This document shows, one piece after another, positions 1 through 10,440 of a stretch of 64,000 nucleotides of DNA (positions within the stretch are counted from its first letter, which is position 1; every line of letters starts with the position of its first letter). Position numbers and translations under genes: made by a program. The notes beneath the pieces were generated by a model that ran no database searches, had not been told where the DNA came from, and worked only from the letters and a program-made list of their open reading frames with translations. This DNA is from Phycomyces blakesleeanus NRRL 1555(-) (lineage: Eukaryota > Mucoromycota > Mucoromycetes > Mucorales > Phycomycetaceae), in contig NW_017265135.1 of NCBI RefSeq assembly GCF_001638985.1, forward strand, positions 186,001-250,000. The letters run 5' to 3'.

Positions 1-206
1 CTCTAAAGACTTTTTGACCTTATAACTACTCCTCTAAGTATTATTTTCAAGCTATGAGAAAATAAAGACATTCAATCAAAATATCAATAGCCTCTCTTTG
101 AGTATAGAAAGGCCGTGTATTTGGAATTAGCCAACTGCTTCAATGAAAAAAAAAATCTCACCCTTTAATATTTTATTTCCCGTCTTAAAGGTGAATGATC
201 CATTTT

Positions 207-241
<35 letters not shown>
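207..241. repeat. (GT)n microsatellite
   Basis: An uninterrupted GT dinucleotide run lies just upstream of the first clear Sec7 remnant. Confidence 0.95.
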
Positions 242-244
<3 letters not shown>

Positions 245-299
245 TGCGTGAGTGTGTGAACGTGAGTATATATAGAACAGATTTACAACAGTCTAAAAG

Positions 300-2370
300 C
301 TAACCATGTTAATTTCTTTTTGTTCTTTTGACATTTGGCACCATAGCAAACTTTGCGCTAAGCTTCATTTCAAAGCCGAGACTCAGGAGATCGATAGAGT
401 CCTAGAAGCTTTCTCTTTTCGGTACTGGTTATGCAATAGTGATGCATTTTACGGAGGCAATAATAATAATAAAAATAAAAGCAGATTCCTCTCACTCTCT
501 CACAAATATATATATATATATATATCATGTGTATATATGGGTACGCTCCTTTTGGAATGGATAGATATAGAAGAAGAAAAAGAATGCAAAACAGTTAGAT
601 GATTATAATTGACATTTTTTTTTTAAAAGAAAAAAGTCTATTAATAATAATCCATGGACCACCTTACAGATCATACCAATGTTTCAATATATGGTGTATG
701 TACAAGTGTGTATTATCCGATGCTTCTCAATACGGATCTACATATCGTCCAGGGTTTAGGACATGTACAAATATCTCGGGTGGATTTCTGTAAAAAAACA
801 CGATGCGAACGATTCTTGACCATGTGGATAATGTCCAGGAAATACACAGTAATCAAGGAGACTTTGTAAAATGGCAAGAAGATATTGAACAACGCTTAAA
901 AGCATTTCTTTTAATAATAACAATAACAATAATAAGAGAGAAAGAGGAGGAGGAAACGCAAAAAAAAATTACCATTACAAAGAGAGGAAGAAGAGGGAAG
1001 ATAGAGAAAGGGAAAGACAGAGAATATTGTATTTGTTTTTGGGAGGGTGTTTGTACTGATGAGTTGAATACTTCTTCTTTTTATTTTTTTAGGAGCTACA
1101 TATACGTACAGCCCCTCTATAAAGTGCTTATAATTCTGTAACGCAAAAGATAGTATTGCAATCATATGCAGTAGAGCTACAAGCAAGAAGACCAAGGGCT
1201 GCTCTATTGCAACGAATAGGGTCCAGAAAGCATAAGTTAAAGCGGGAGAACTCGATCAAAAATCCATTAAGCGTCAGCAGGGAGTTGTGAGTCTAATTTT
1301 TGGTTTTTTTTTTTTAAAAAAAATAGAAATGGACAAGGCAATAGAAAGAGAATGAGAGAGAGAGTTCTTTATTATTAGGATTATTAGGATTACTATTATT
1401 AAAGATAGCAGCCCCAGATTTCATATTCTGGGAGACCCAAGAATAAACAGGGTCCCAGTGTGAATGATCAACACCCAATAAAAAAAAAGAAAAAGAAAAC
1501 GGTTACTGCGACGGCCTCATAAAGAATGCAAGTCGACAAACACAGTAATAGATAACGGTTATCTGCTGTAGGACATGGGGTATAATGATGTGCCTCGAAA
1601 AGGAGGACCAAGGCAATCGATTCTCCGCTCAATACAAGGCATGTTCAGCCATAATGATACATCGGTAAGCAAAGGCTTTAAATACACTAATAATTGCACT
1701 AATAAATAAGTAAAGCTTTAATCTATATATATATATAATGTATTGTGTATTTGTAAACTAGGCGATCTTACAATACAAAACTAATATTATCCCATTGTTT
1801 GGCTACATCAATCGAACACGAGGACCGTGGGTGTGCAATGAACGTACAAGTCACACCTGAAATGAACCATCTAGTGGATTGCGGCACTCGTTGTATATAC
1901 ATAAAAAAAAACTAGCATAATGGATTAATTGCTGCAATTACTGGACTGATCGGGGAGGCTAAAGTTCCACCGCGAACGGAGGGGGTTGAGTAATGCTAGA
2001 AGGATTCGAAGATTGTGTATTCTAAAAAAAAAGATATGTGGATCTTGATGCAGCTTTATTGAATGATTGTAAGGCACCGATGGTTCCGTTAAGTGAAAAT
2101 GGACTAGGAGAAGAGGCCCAGATGGAAGCAGTTGGCCATTATTTTGCTCTCCTTGAATGAATCTCACAATATGCATGAGTTCTACCTGGCTGATATTAGA
2201 AAGGTAACAATTATAAAGGAGATTCGATCTCTATTTCTCTCTCTCATTAAATAACGACATGATGTAGAATTATATACGAAGAAAGATAAATATGTTTTTT
2301 TTTTTGAATAGTTCTAATCCAAGATATGGACAAATTGTGTCTAATTGGAGAGTCAGGAATATTTATTAAC
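300..2370 (+). pseudogene. Decayed Sec7-PH domain ARF guanine nucleotide exchange factor (Syt1-like)
   Basis: Fragments in several frames run in the order expected for fungal Sec7-PH exchange factors. The Sec7 part at 340-460 reads LCAKLHFKAETQEIDRVLEA then FRYWLCN; 700-760 reads MLLNTDLHIVQG; 803-900 reads FVKWQEDIEQRLKA in another frame. PH-like remnants follow at 1800-1850 (GYINRTRGPWVC), with WINCCNYWTDR at about 1922-1954. The C-terminal region has LNDCKAPMVPLSENGLGEEA near 2050-2120 and a SNW-type segment near 2310-2365. Breaks are clear: an A7 run at about 792-798 shifts the frame, and stops occur just after 1955 and near 2158. Microsatellite also separates the Sec7 pieces. Such proteins activate ARF GTPases on Golgi or endosomal membranes; this copy cannot encode one. 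Family and decay are inferred from colinear remnants; whether an intact paralogue exists elsewhere is unknown. Confidence 0.72.
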
Positions 2371-3190
2371 CCAAGATGCTGAACGATACAAGACTTATAG
2401 TTTAACTATGTCCTCATTCAGACCGAGCATTTCTTGACTGACTTTTCTTTTTTTACTAAATAAAGATAGACTTGTCCCTTGTAATATACCTTTGGAAGGA
2501 GATCAATCAAGAGCTCCAGCTGACTGGTAACCAGCCATTGGTTTATAATAAGAATGATAATAAGCATATGTATACATACAGACAAATAAATAAATACATA
2601 ATCAATTAATCAATTAATCAATTAATCGATCAATCAATCGATCAATCAATCAACCAGCCAATCAGTCAATCTATTTTGAGGGCTATAGAATCTTAGTGTT
2701 TTTAGAGAAAACTCTCACGGATCCCCAAAAGGAAATCTTGAGGTATAGAATTTGGAACACGCTCTTTTTTTTTGTCGTGTTTTCCTTACCCAAATTTAGT
2801 TGAAGTCAAATTATTTGTATACATGAAAAAAATTAGGTTGTATTTGGTTGGCCGTCACACCTTCGTCCCTGTCAAATGAATGGCGAATGGCGAATTGAGT
2901 CGGGTTGTCTTATCATTACCTTTTGTGGAATGTTGGTTGTTTTAGGCAGATAATTGGGTGGAGATGGAAGATCTACACAGCACGTCATCCATTTTGGCTG
3001 TAGAAGAGTAAGGGAAAGTGATTTGGGATCGTGTGAAATACAGAGATAAGATGTGATCGAACCAAAGGAAATAAAAAATAAATAAAAAAAGAAGGGGAAT
3101 TGATAGTGAAAAAAAAAACAAAAAAAAAGCAGCTCATTTTCACTAGCGAGTTAGTTGATTGTTATTTTTCTCCTTGAATTAAATGAGTGG
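2371..3190. other. Spacer between Sec7 pseudogene and CSL gene
   Basis: AT-rich sequence with an (AATC)-type repeat near 2600-2660 and A runs. I see no gene here. Confidence 0.7.
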
Positions 3191-3301
3191 GTGGGAAAGT
3201 AAGAAATAGGAAAAAGGTCTAAATCGCACGTGATAAGATCAAGGGAGCATCTTATCAGCCCCTCCTTTGTTACACGCCCTTTGTTTTCTGTATATATATA
3301 A
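3191..3301 (+). promoter_or_regulatory. Likely promoter of the CSL gene: CSL-like site, E-box, inverted GATA pair, TATA
   Basis: Within 200 bases of the start codon lie GTGGGAA at 3191-3197 (core of the CSL-binding consensus), CACGTG at 3227-3232 overlapping TGATAAG at 3231-3237, its inverse CTTATCA at 3251-3257, and a TATA stretch at 3290-3301. The motifs are visible in the sequence. Their use, including possible autoregulation by the CSL protein, is inference. Confidence 0.45.
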
Positions 3302-3381
3302 CTGGCCCCGCTCATGCCACCCGACGATGCATCTAAACATTTTTTTTATTAATTTTTTTTTTGTATTGACCTTCTCCACGA

Positions 3382-5400
3382 ATGAACTCGTCTACACACG
3401 TGCTTTCTGAGGAAGTCTTTGGCTCGAGTAAAAAGATTCAATTTGTCCAAACCACATCATCCATGGACTCTCTTCTCAGTGCAGTCGACCGCGCACCTCG
3501 CATTAACCTGCCATACACCCAATCTAAGCAGACAATGTCCATCGAAGCTCTTTTAGACACCAATGGACACATCAGCAAATCATCCGCAAAACGCTCCTGG
3601 ACCTACGACATCACCGACAGATCTCCAAAGACAAAGATTCACCGATCCCAGCTAGAAACCCACTCGCCACCAACAGAGCATTGTCCAGAACCAATCCAGC
3701 ATTTATCTTTGTCTTCTTCGCTCTTACTCCCCCCACAGCGCCTGTCGACAATCACTTGTCTTCATGCTGCAGTTGCCCAGAAATCGTATGGATCCGAAAA
3801 GCGATTCTTGTGCCCTCCACCAGTCGTGACTCTCAAGTCAACAACCCCCGGGCTACGCACAGACTCGCCCATAGTATCGATGTCAGTTGTGTGTGAAAGC
3901 ATCGACCGACCGGTGGAACAACGCGCCTCTCTTGATGACAATCAATCCGGAAGCTTCAAATATCTCCATGTAACCGGTACCGCAAAGGCTAAACAGTTTT
4001 GTCTACGTGTTGGTCTCAGCCACAGCCACAGCCACAGCCACAGCCAATTTCCACCCCTTGGGTCTTCATCTCCCCAACAACAGCAAAACCAACATCATCA
4101 GATCAGTCAACCGTTTGCAACATTCTTCTCATCTCCAGTATCAATCATCTCCAAGCCATCTAAAAAGACGGCAAAGGCACGAAATGTATCGACCTGTATC
4201 CTGGCCAATTCACCAGTCTCGCTCTTCAATCGAATCAACTCCCAGACTGTACGAACCAAATATATGTCCTCAGACGCCAATCGACTGTGTGCCAAAAGCT
4301 CGGCATGGTCAGCATTTAATATCCAGATCATCCGCCAACCAGAAGATGCCGAAGACAACGAGGACGGGCCTGTGCCGGTACTTTACGGAACTGAAATTAT
4401 TCTAAAAGACACCCAGAGTGGAGTATGTTCTCCACCTCTTATAGTCCGTAAGGTTGACAAGGGCTGTATTGCGGCCACTGCAACAGGGCCCATTAGCCAG
4501 ATGCAGAAGATTGCACTCCAACTTAAATCCTCTGTTAACAGTCAGCCAACATATCTTAGTGCAGGCGGAAATATCATTACACCAACAGACCAATCTTCAG
4601 ATCATAACGGCAACACATCATCAGCATCAATAACAACAACATCATTATCATCATCATCATCAGCAGCAGCAGCAGCAGCAGTAGGATCACCATCATCTAA
4701 TCAAAATTCAAATGCTTGGCTTGATATTTCTCCTTCACAACCATCCAAGAACAACAATGATCCAAAAGTTGAAGTTGTTGATGATTATCTCTGCTGGACG
4801 ATTGTTTCTATTGCCAAGTTTGAATATACATTTGCAGATCCAATAATGGTGGGAATGGATGTCAGCCCTTGCTCCAAAATGGCTGAATCTCGACTTGTGC
4901 CTTCTTCTGCATCGTCTTCCTCGTATTCTTCTCCTTCTCATTCTCCCTCTCCGTCTTCACTGACATGTCGACATGCGCAACCCTCTCCTCCTCCTTCACC
5001 ACCGCGAACGATTGTACCATACCCTAGTCTGTCTAGTGTTAGCTACAACCACACCTTGCACGCGATTGATGTTGTTGGCCATCATCTGTTCCAAAAGTCA
5101 ACAATGCCACCTCGGCTGCTTGAATTTTGGTTGGGTAATCATGGTCCCCTCAAGCAGGTTCCTCACGAGACAAGTTTGGTCAGGGTCGAATTGCCACCTA
5201 CTCAAGATCTCCTTGTGGCCAACCACAATATTCTGCAACGACAAGCGAATGGAGAGCGACATCTTGAATTGGCTCTTGTTCTGGTGCGTCAAGATGGAAT
5301 GGTCTATCCTACCGGTAAATCTCTATCCTGTGCAGTATCAGTAAATGGAGATACCAGTCGGTGGTATGTCGTGCCTACCCATTCACACTCCCTGTCATGA
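3382..5400 (+). CDS. CSL (CBF1/Su(H)/LAG-1) family transcription factor
   Basis: A one-exon gene for a 672-residue protein. The Rel-like N-terminal domain carries the CSL hallmark VAQKSYGSEKRFLCPPP at about residues 131-147. The beta-trefoil domain begins near residue 270 with VSLFNRINSQTVRTKY, followed by LIVRKVDKG and SQMQKIALQL. WTIVSIAKFEYTF near 475-487 links to a C-terminal IPT/Rel-like domain at about 555-655. CSL proteins bind GTGGGAA-type DNA; fungi have them without Notch, and in fission yeast Cbf11 and Cbf12 affect adhesion, lipid metabolism and the cell cycle. Low-complexity insertions are present: a His-Ser repeat near 213-221, Ser-Ala runs near 420-433, and a Ser/Pro-rich loop before the last domain. 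ATG at 3382 is the first in frame after a TATA. The family call is firm; the targets are unknown. Confidence 0.93.
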   Translation: MNSSTHVLSEEVFGSSKKIQFVQTTSSMDSLLSAVDRAPRINLPYTQSKQTMSIEALLDTNGHISKSSAKRSWTYDITDRSPKTKIHRSQLETHSPPTEHCPEPIQHLSLSSSLLLPPQRLSTITCLHAAVAQKSYGSEKRFLCPPPVVTLKSTTPGLRTDSPIVSMSVVCESIDRPVEQRASLDDNQSGSFKYLHVTGTAKAKQFCLRVGLSHSHSHSHSQFPPLGSSSPQQQQNQHHQISQPFATFFSSPVSIISKPSKKTAKARNVSTCILANSPVSLFNRINSQTVRTKYMSSDANRLCAKSSAWSAFNIQIIRQPEDAEDNEDGPVPVLYGTEIILKDTQSGVCSPPLIVRKVDKGCIAATATGPISQMQKIALQLKSSVNSQPTYLSAGGNIITPTDQSSDHNGNTSSASITTTSLSSSSSAAAAAAVGSPSSNQNSNAWLDISPSQPSKNNNDPKVEVVDDYLCWTIVSIAKFEYTFADPIMVGMDVSPCSKMAESRLVPSSASSSSYSSPSHSPSPSSLTCRHAQPSPPPSPPRTIVPYPSLSSVSYNHTLHAIDVVGHHLFQKSTMPPRLLEFWLGNHGPLKQVPHETSLVRVELPPTQDLLVANHNILQRQANGERHLELALVLVRQDGMVYPTGKSLSCAVSVNGDTSRWYVVPTHSHSLS

Positions 5401-7538
5401 TCCACTCTTTTTTTTTTCTTTCTTTCTTTACTATGTTTTTAGTCTCTTAATAATCTTTCCCCCATGCCTCTTTCTTTTGAACCTTTCATTGTAAACCATC
5501 TTTTATATAATTTTATATATCTTCTTCTTTTTCTTTTGTTGTATTAAGCCAAGCTTTCATTACTACTACTATTACTATTCGTATTCGTATTTTACTTTAT
5601 ATTGTTCATAGTATATAATTTTATCCATATCCATATCCATATATATACCTTTTTATGCATTCTTCTTTAATTTCCTCCTCCTACTACTACTATTGTTATT
5701 TCCCCATATTTTTTTTCTTCTTCTTCCGTGCTTTCTTATCTTTTATCTTTTCTTGTTTTCTTATTTTATTACACCTGTAAATAATATCGCACTTGTGATC
5801 GCACACCATCACCAAATATACTATATCTGTCTGATAAGAGTGACCAATCACATTCCATATCCTTATCTCATCCATGAAAGAAAATAAAATAAAAAAAGAA
5901 ATATTACGGAAGCTTAATGTTACCTGAACGTGGGAAAAACCTGCTCAGAATTCATGAATCATTTCAAATGAACACAATTGATTGGCTGGTTGTTTTTTTT
6001 GAGTTTAAATTGTTTTTTTTCTTTTTTCTTTGATCACACAAAAAAAAAAAAACTTTTATTATTATTTGTGGTGTTGCCTGAATAAAAATAAATAGCAAAA
6101 TGGATAAATAATCATAGAATATTTTTATTTTATTTTATTTGATATGAATCTAAAATCAGATAGTCTACTAATAAATCTAGTGCATTTAATATACAAGACT
6201 TTTTATATGTGTGTGTGTGTGTGTGTGTCTGTATTTGTGTACCTATAGTTTGTACCTACAGTATGTAAAATTACAGTGTATAATTACAGTGTAAATTATA
6301 GAGGTATAACTATTATCTTTTATCTTTATTTTATTTTATTTATATTATAATAATAATTTTTAGATAACCTTTAATTGGAAAAATTATTAGCAACTAAAGA
6401 AAAAAGAATAAAAGAAAGAGTCGGAAAATCACGTAGAATCACAGAAATCACAAAAATTCTGTAATTGTAGTTATTTCCCTTTCTCTCTTTTTTCTTCTTC
6501 TTCTTCTTCTTTATTTTGATAATCAGTCTTGTAATTTCAAAGTGGAATTCCATAACTTGTAAAGATAAATTCTGCACTCTAACAACACAGCACGCCACAT
6601 ACATACATTCGCATAAAATATGCATATATTGAATTGAATTTATGTATCAAATCTACATACAAAGCCTTATTCTCTCACTTCCCCCTCCCTTTTAAAAACA
6701 AAAAAAAAAATGATTATCGTCAATATTATAGTTTTGCATATATCATCTTGGCTCATAAAGCTCATATGAATGTACGTACAAATAGAGACAAAGGTGCATA
6801 CTTGAACATGATCGATAAACCACATGGTTAAATAAGGAAACTATGCTTGAATACATTTTCTTTAAAACAAAAAAGAAGTACTATCAAAAGGGCTATAATA
6901 ATGCTTGGTCGGGTGTCTCGATCATTTTTACTTGTGTGTACTCACACTGGATCATCAGCTGGATACTTGCATTAATCCAATAATCACAAATAAATACATA
7001 CATATATCATGATTTAAAGTATTCCTTTTTGACACTACAAGGCAGACAGTGAGAGGTAATTTATATATAATATGGTCATTTATCCCTCACAACGTATGAC
7101 AGCAGATTTACCTGGTATTTGCATCCAAAGGGACAGCTTAATTAATTTAATATCGACAAAAGCATATACTGTAGATTTTATTTACTTATAGGTACCATTA
7201 TTGAACATTATTGACCTTGGGATTTAATTACTTGTTTATTTAACAATACTTTATTTTGAGGTGTGCTACGACATACCCTTTTAGTCTCCCAATTTGACCA
7301 ACGACCCTAAAATCCATATATATATATAGAGAGAGAGAGCTAAATTAAAGCATTGCACCTGTAACATATACACTACAACCAAACTCTGGCTCCTTCTAGT
7401 TAATAAATTTGGCAGGTTAACAATCTCCGGAACTGTTACACACCAACGCGTACACTACACGCTTATATAGTATAAACCAACCATTACACAACAGGGACTT
7501 TAATTACAAGGAATTTGAATAGTAAATAATATATACTC
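5401..7538. other. Gene-poor spacer downstream of the CSL gene
   Basis: Pyrimidine-rich 3' flank, A/T runs and a (GT)n near 6209-6228. Short ORFs here have low-complexity translations and I do not support them as genes. Confidence 0.7.
5929..5936 (+). promoter_or_regulatory. Perfect CSL-binding octamer CGTGGGAA
   Basis: CGTGGGAA, the canonical CSL recognition sequence, lies about 530 bases after the stop codon of the CSL gene. An octamer can occur by chance, so function is speculative. Confidence 0.3.
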
Positions 7539-7580
7539 TTGGTGTCGACAGAATAAAAAGTTCAAAAAAAAAAGAAAAAG
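7539..7580 (+). repeat. Isolated copy of the end sequence of the 7965-8180 element
   Basis: TTGGTGTCGACAGAATAAAA followed by a GTTCAAAAAA-type run closely resembles the left end of the palindromic element at 7965. This suggests a second, decayed family member. Confidence 0.4.
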
Positions 7581-7964
7581 TTCGAATAGCTCTGACTGGC
7601 TAGTCTTCTTCCCTTGCCAATTCGATTCAGAAGAAGATCATTCTTTTGGTAGAAAGTATGAACCATAGGATGCAAGACCTAGAAAAACCTGCAATAAAAT
7701 ATATTTCTTTCTCTTAATGGAAGAAATAGTATTATGAACACTTGACTCTATTTAATATGCATTTGAACTAATTCAGAGCTTTATTTTGGAATCTTTCAGT
7801 CTGTATATCCCAAATAATTACACGCCACAAAATCACATTTGCACATTTATAGTCAAACTTTTCAGTGCACACACACAAATTATATATATATATATACAGT
7901 CAGTTCAGAAAAGTCACTGATTTTGAATTTAAAATCCTGCAAAAGAGTTCGTGTTCATGAATAA

Positions 7965-8180
7965 TTGGTGTGGGCAGACTAAAAGTTCAAAAAAAAGGTT
8001 CAAAAAAAAAGTAAAACGAATTCATCTTGAGCTTAGCCAATCAGACTAATTTATCACTGACCGTACCTTTTTTTTTTAAAAAAAAAGAAGATCAAAATTA
8101 GTCTGATTGGCTAAGCTCAAGATGAATTCGTTTTACTTTTTTTTTGAACCTTTTTTGAATTCTTAGCCTGTCCATACCAA
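7965..8180. mobile_element. Palindromic MITE-like element, 216 bp
   Basis: Two arms are inverted copies: about 7965-8051 and 8096-8180 share the AAAACGAATTCATC-TTGAGC-TTAGCC-AATCAGACTAATT order in opposite orientation, separated by about 45 bases with T and A runs. The inner 50 bases of the arms match almost exactly; the outer ends (TTGGTGTGGGCAG and its inverse TTGGTATGGACAG) have diverged. No coding capacity. I see no clear target-site duplication. The structure fits a MITE or a foldback element. Confidence 0.6.
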
Positions 8181-10336
8181 GTGTGTATATAGCTTTGGCA
8201 CAGACGTCTCTAGACCTTTTTTTAAAAATATATATATATATATATAATACTTGTCTCACCATCGTACTGAATGATATGGTAACACTATCCAATCAGAGCT
8301 GCAAAAGCATGAATATCTTTATTTTTGTGGAATTCAACTTTATACATATATAAATGTCCCATTAGTCTGAGCCAGAATACTACTGCTACTTCTACTACTT
8401 ATAATAATAATAGCAATTCCTCTTTTCTTTTTTTTTTTAAGAAAAAATGTGATAGTAGCACTCGGACACAAGGTCAAAATATATCTGTTCAGAACAAATG
8501 CTTGGCCCACACCATTAATGCTAGTGTATTTTTTTATTATTATTTCTATTTCTATTTTGCTCACTTGCTTGGTTGTTTGACATTGTTACTCCCTAAAGCG
8601 GTTCCTCAATTGAAACACATGAGGAGCAGTCTATGCTGGGCCCACAAAACACAAAATTAACATTGGATATGTATAAAAATAAACATTCTAATTACCACGG
8701 CTCCAATAATTATAAGCATAGTTCTATATGCTGGTGCTACAAACAAGAAGAAATATATTAAGAGAGAGAGAGATAGAGAAACCTTTTCTGAAACGTATAA
8801 CTTTACAGCAATCATTTCTAAGAAAATACAAACTCTTTCTTTTTCTTTCAAGTTGCTATTAAGAAAGGAAAACTACTAACAGACTAATCAATATATATAT
8901 ATATATAATAACAATACTAAGTGGCTTGAAGAGATACATTAGCTATATCATCAATCTTTGGTAAGAGATTCTAGACATTTGCATGAACAGCACAAAGCCG
9001 CACGGCACGACACGACATGACACGACACGACACACATGTAATTTGGTGTACAGCATTAAGCGGACTTTAACACTGATTTGGTTACAGTCTGCAACAGATA
9101 TCCACAGCTACAAACATTCTAAGAAGCTGGAGGTACGGAAGGGTAGAGAGATTGGAAAGAAGAAAATGCAAGGCAATTGTGTGATAAGCTATTAGTCGAA
9201 AGAGAAAGTGAAAGAGGCTTTGGTATTCTTCTTCTGTTATTCTTCAAAAAGATTACAATATTAGTGCTTATTTTTTTATTTTTAAAATACCCCAATAAAT
9301 CAATAAAAGCCATCATGCATATCTTACAATAGAGCCAAGAATTAGGGCATCATTGGATTACTACTACATTTGAAAGGTTGCGCCAGTATGCAGTGCAATA
9401 TATTTTGCTCATCTCACTAGAAATAGAAATAAAAGCAAGAATTATGATAGGTAAGATATGATTTTGTATAGGATGTGATAGAGACTGATGATGAGAAAAA
9501 GAAGGGCATTATTTGGTTTACAGATAAAAGTACCAATACCCGGATTTCTATATTATTGTTAATACTATTATATTAATAATTAGTTACTTGGTTACTTACT
9601 TAAATGTTTAATCATGCCCCTCGCTATAATTTAATGGTTTCAATGACCAACATCCTAGTTACAAAAGAATAATGTCTCTTGTTCTTATTCTTATTTTGAA
9701 TTATTATTATTTGTCAGACATCGAAACTGTCTCCCCCAGCAAATGTACAAAAGGTTAGTTGGCCTGACCGTACAACGAGTCAAGTGGGTTGTCCGGATTG
9801 ATGGATTAGAATGGTTATGAGTACAAGATAATATATTTAGTCAATTGGTCTCCAGAGGTAATGCAAAGAGACGTGTATTACACTTAACGCCAATATGTAT
9901 CGTGCCTCTATCGCTCTTACTCTCGTTCTCTGTAAATATATATATATATATATATATGCCTGTGTGAGTACGTGTGTGCCTTTACGTGTAACTTGAGTAA
10001 TACAGCAAAGAAGAAGATTTCTGTTCTTGTTTCAAATTCTAAAGGCAAATAGAGACAAGTGTTACATATACTTTAAGAGTCTGTTCATTGTAAAAAATAA
10101 AATAAAAAGGTTCTAATAGACATATATACATATAAGCTATGTTCCTATTTCAATCGAGCCAATAAAATATATACTCACTAATTATATTATCATTATTGTC
10201 TTTCAGCCTGAACACAGAAGAGAAAAAAAAATTGAGTTAAAAAAAAATCCAAAAGAGGTGTCTTAAAATTTTGCACAGATAATTCATTCAGGTAATTTGT
10301 ACACAGGGTCTATTTAGAGTTATATGTTCCTAGTAA
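8181..10336. other. Gene-poor spacer upstream of the monooxygenase gene
   Basis: Microsatellites, including (TA)n near 9935-9955 and a GACAC-type repeat at 9003-9032. GGTGTGGGC, shared with the palindromic element, recurs in reverse orientation near 8500-8515. No gene recognised. Confidence 0.65.
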
Positions 10337-10349
10337 ATTATATATAAAG
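10337..10349 (+). promoter_or_regulatory. TATA box of the flavin monooxygenase gene
   Basis: AATTATATATAAA lies about 95 bases before the start codon at 10441. Confidence 0.5.
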
Positions 10350-10440
10350 GGCTTTATATTCGACAACCATGCCTTTCTTTCTTTCTTTATTTACTTTTAT
10401 TTTATTTAAAGAAAATAGTAACCATTAGCTCTATTTAATT

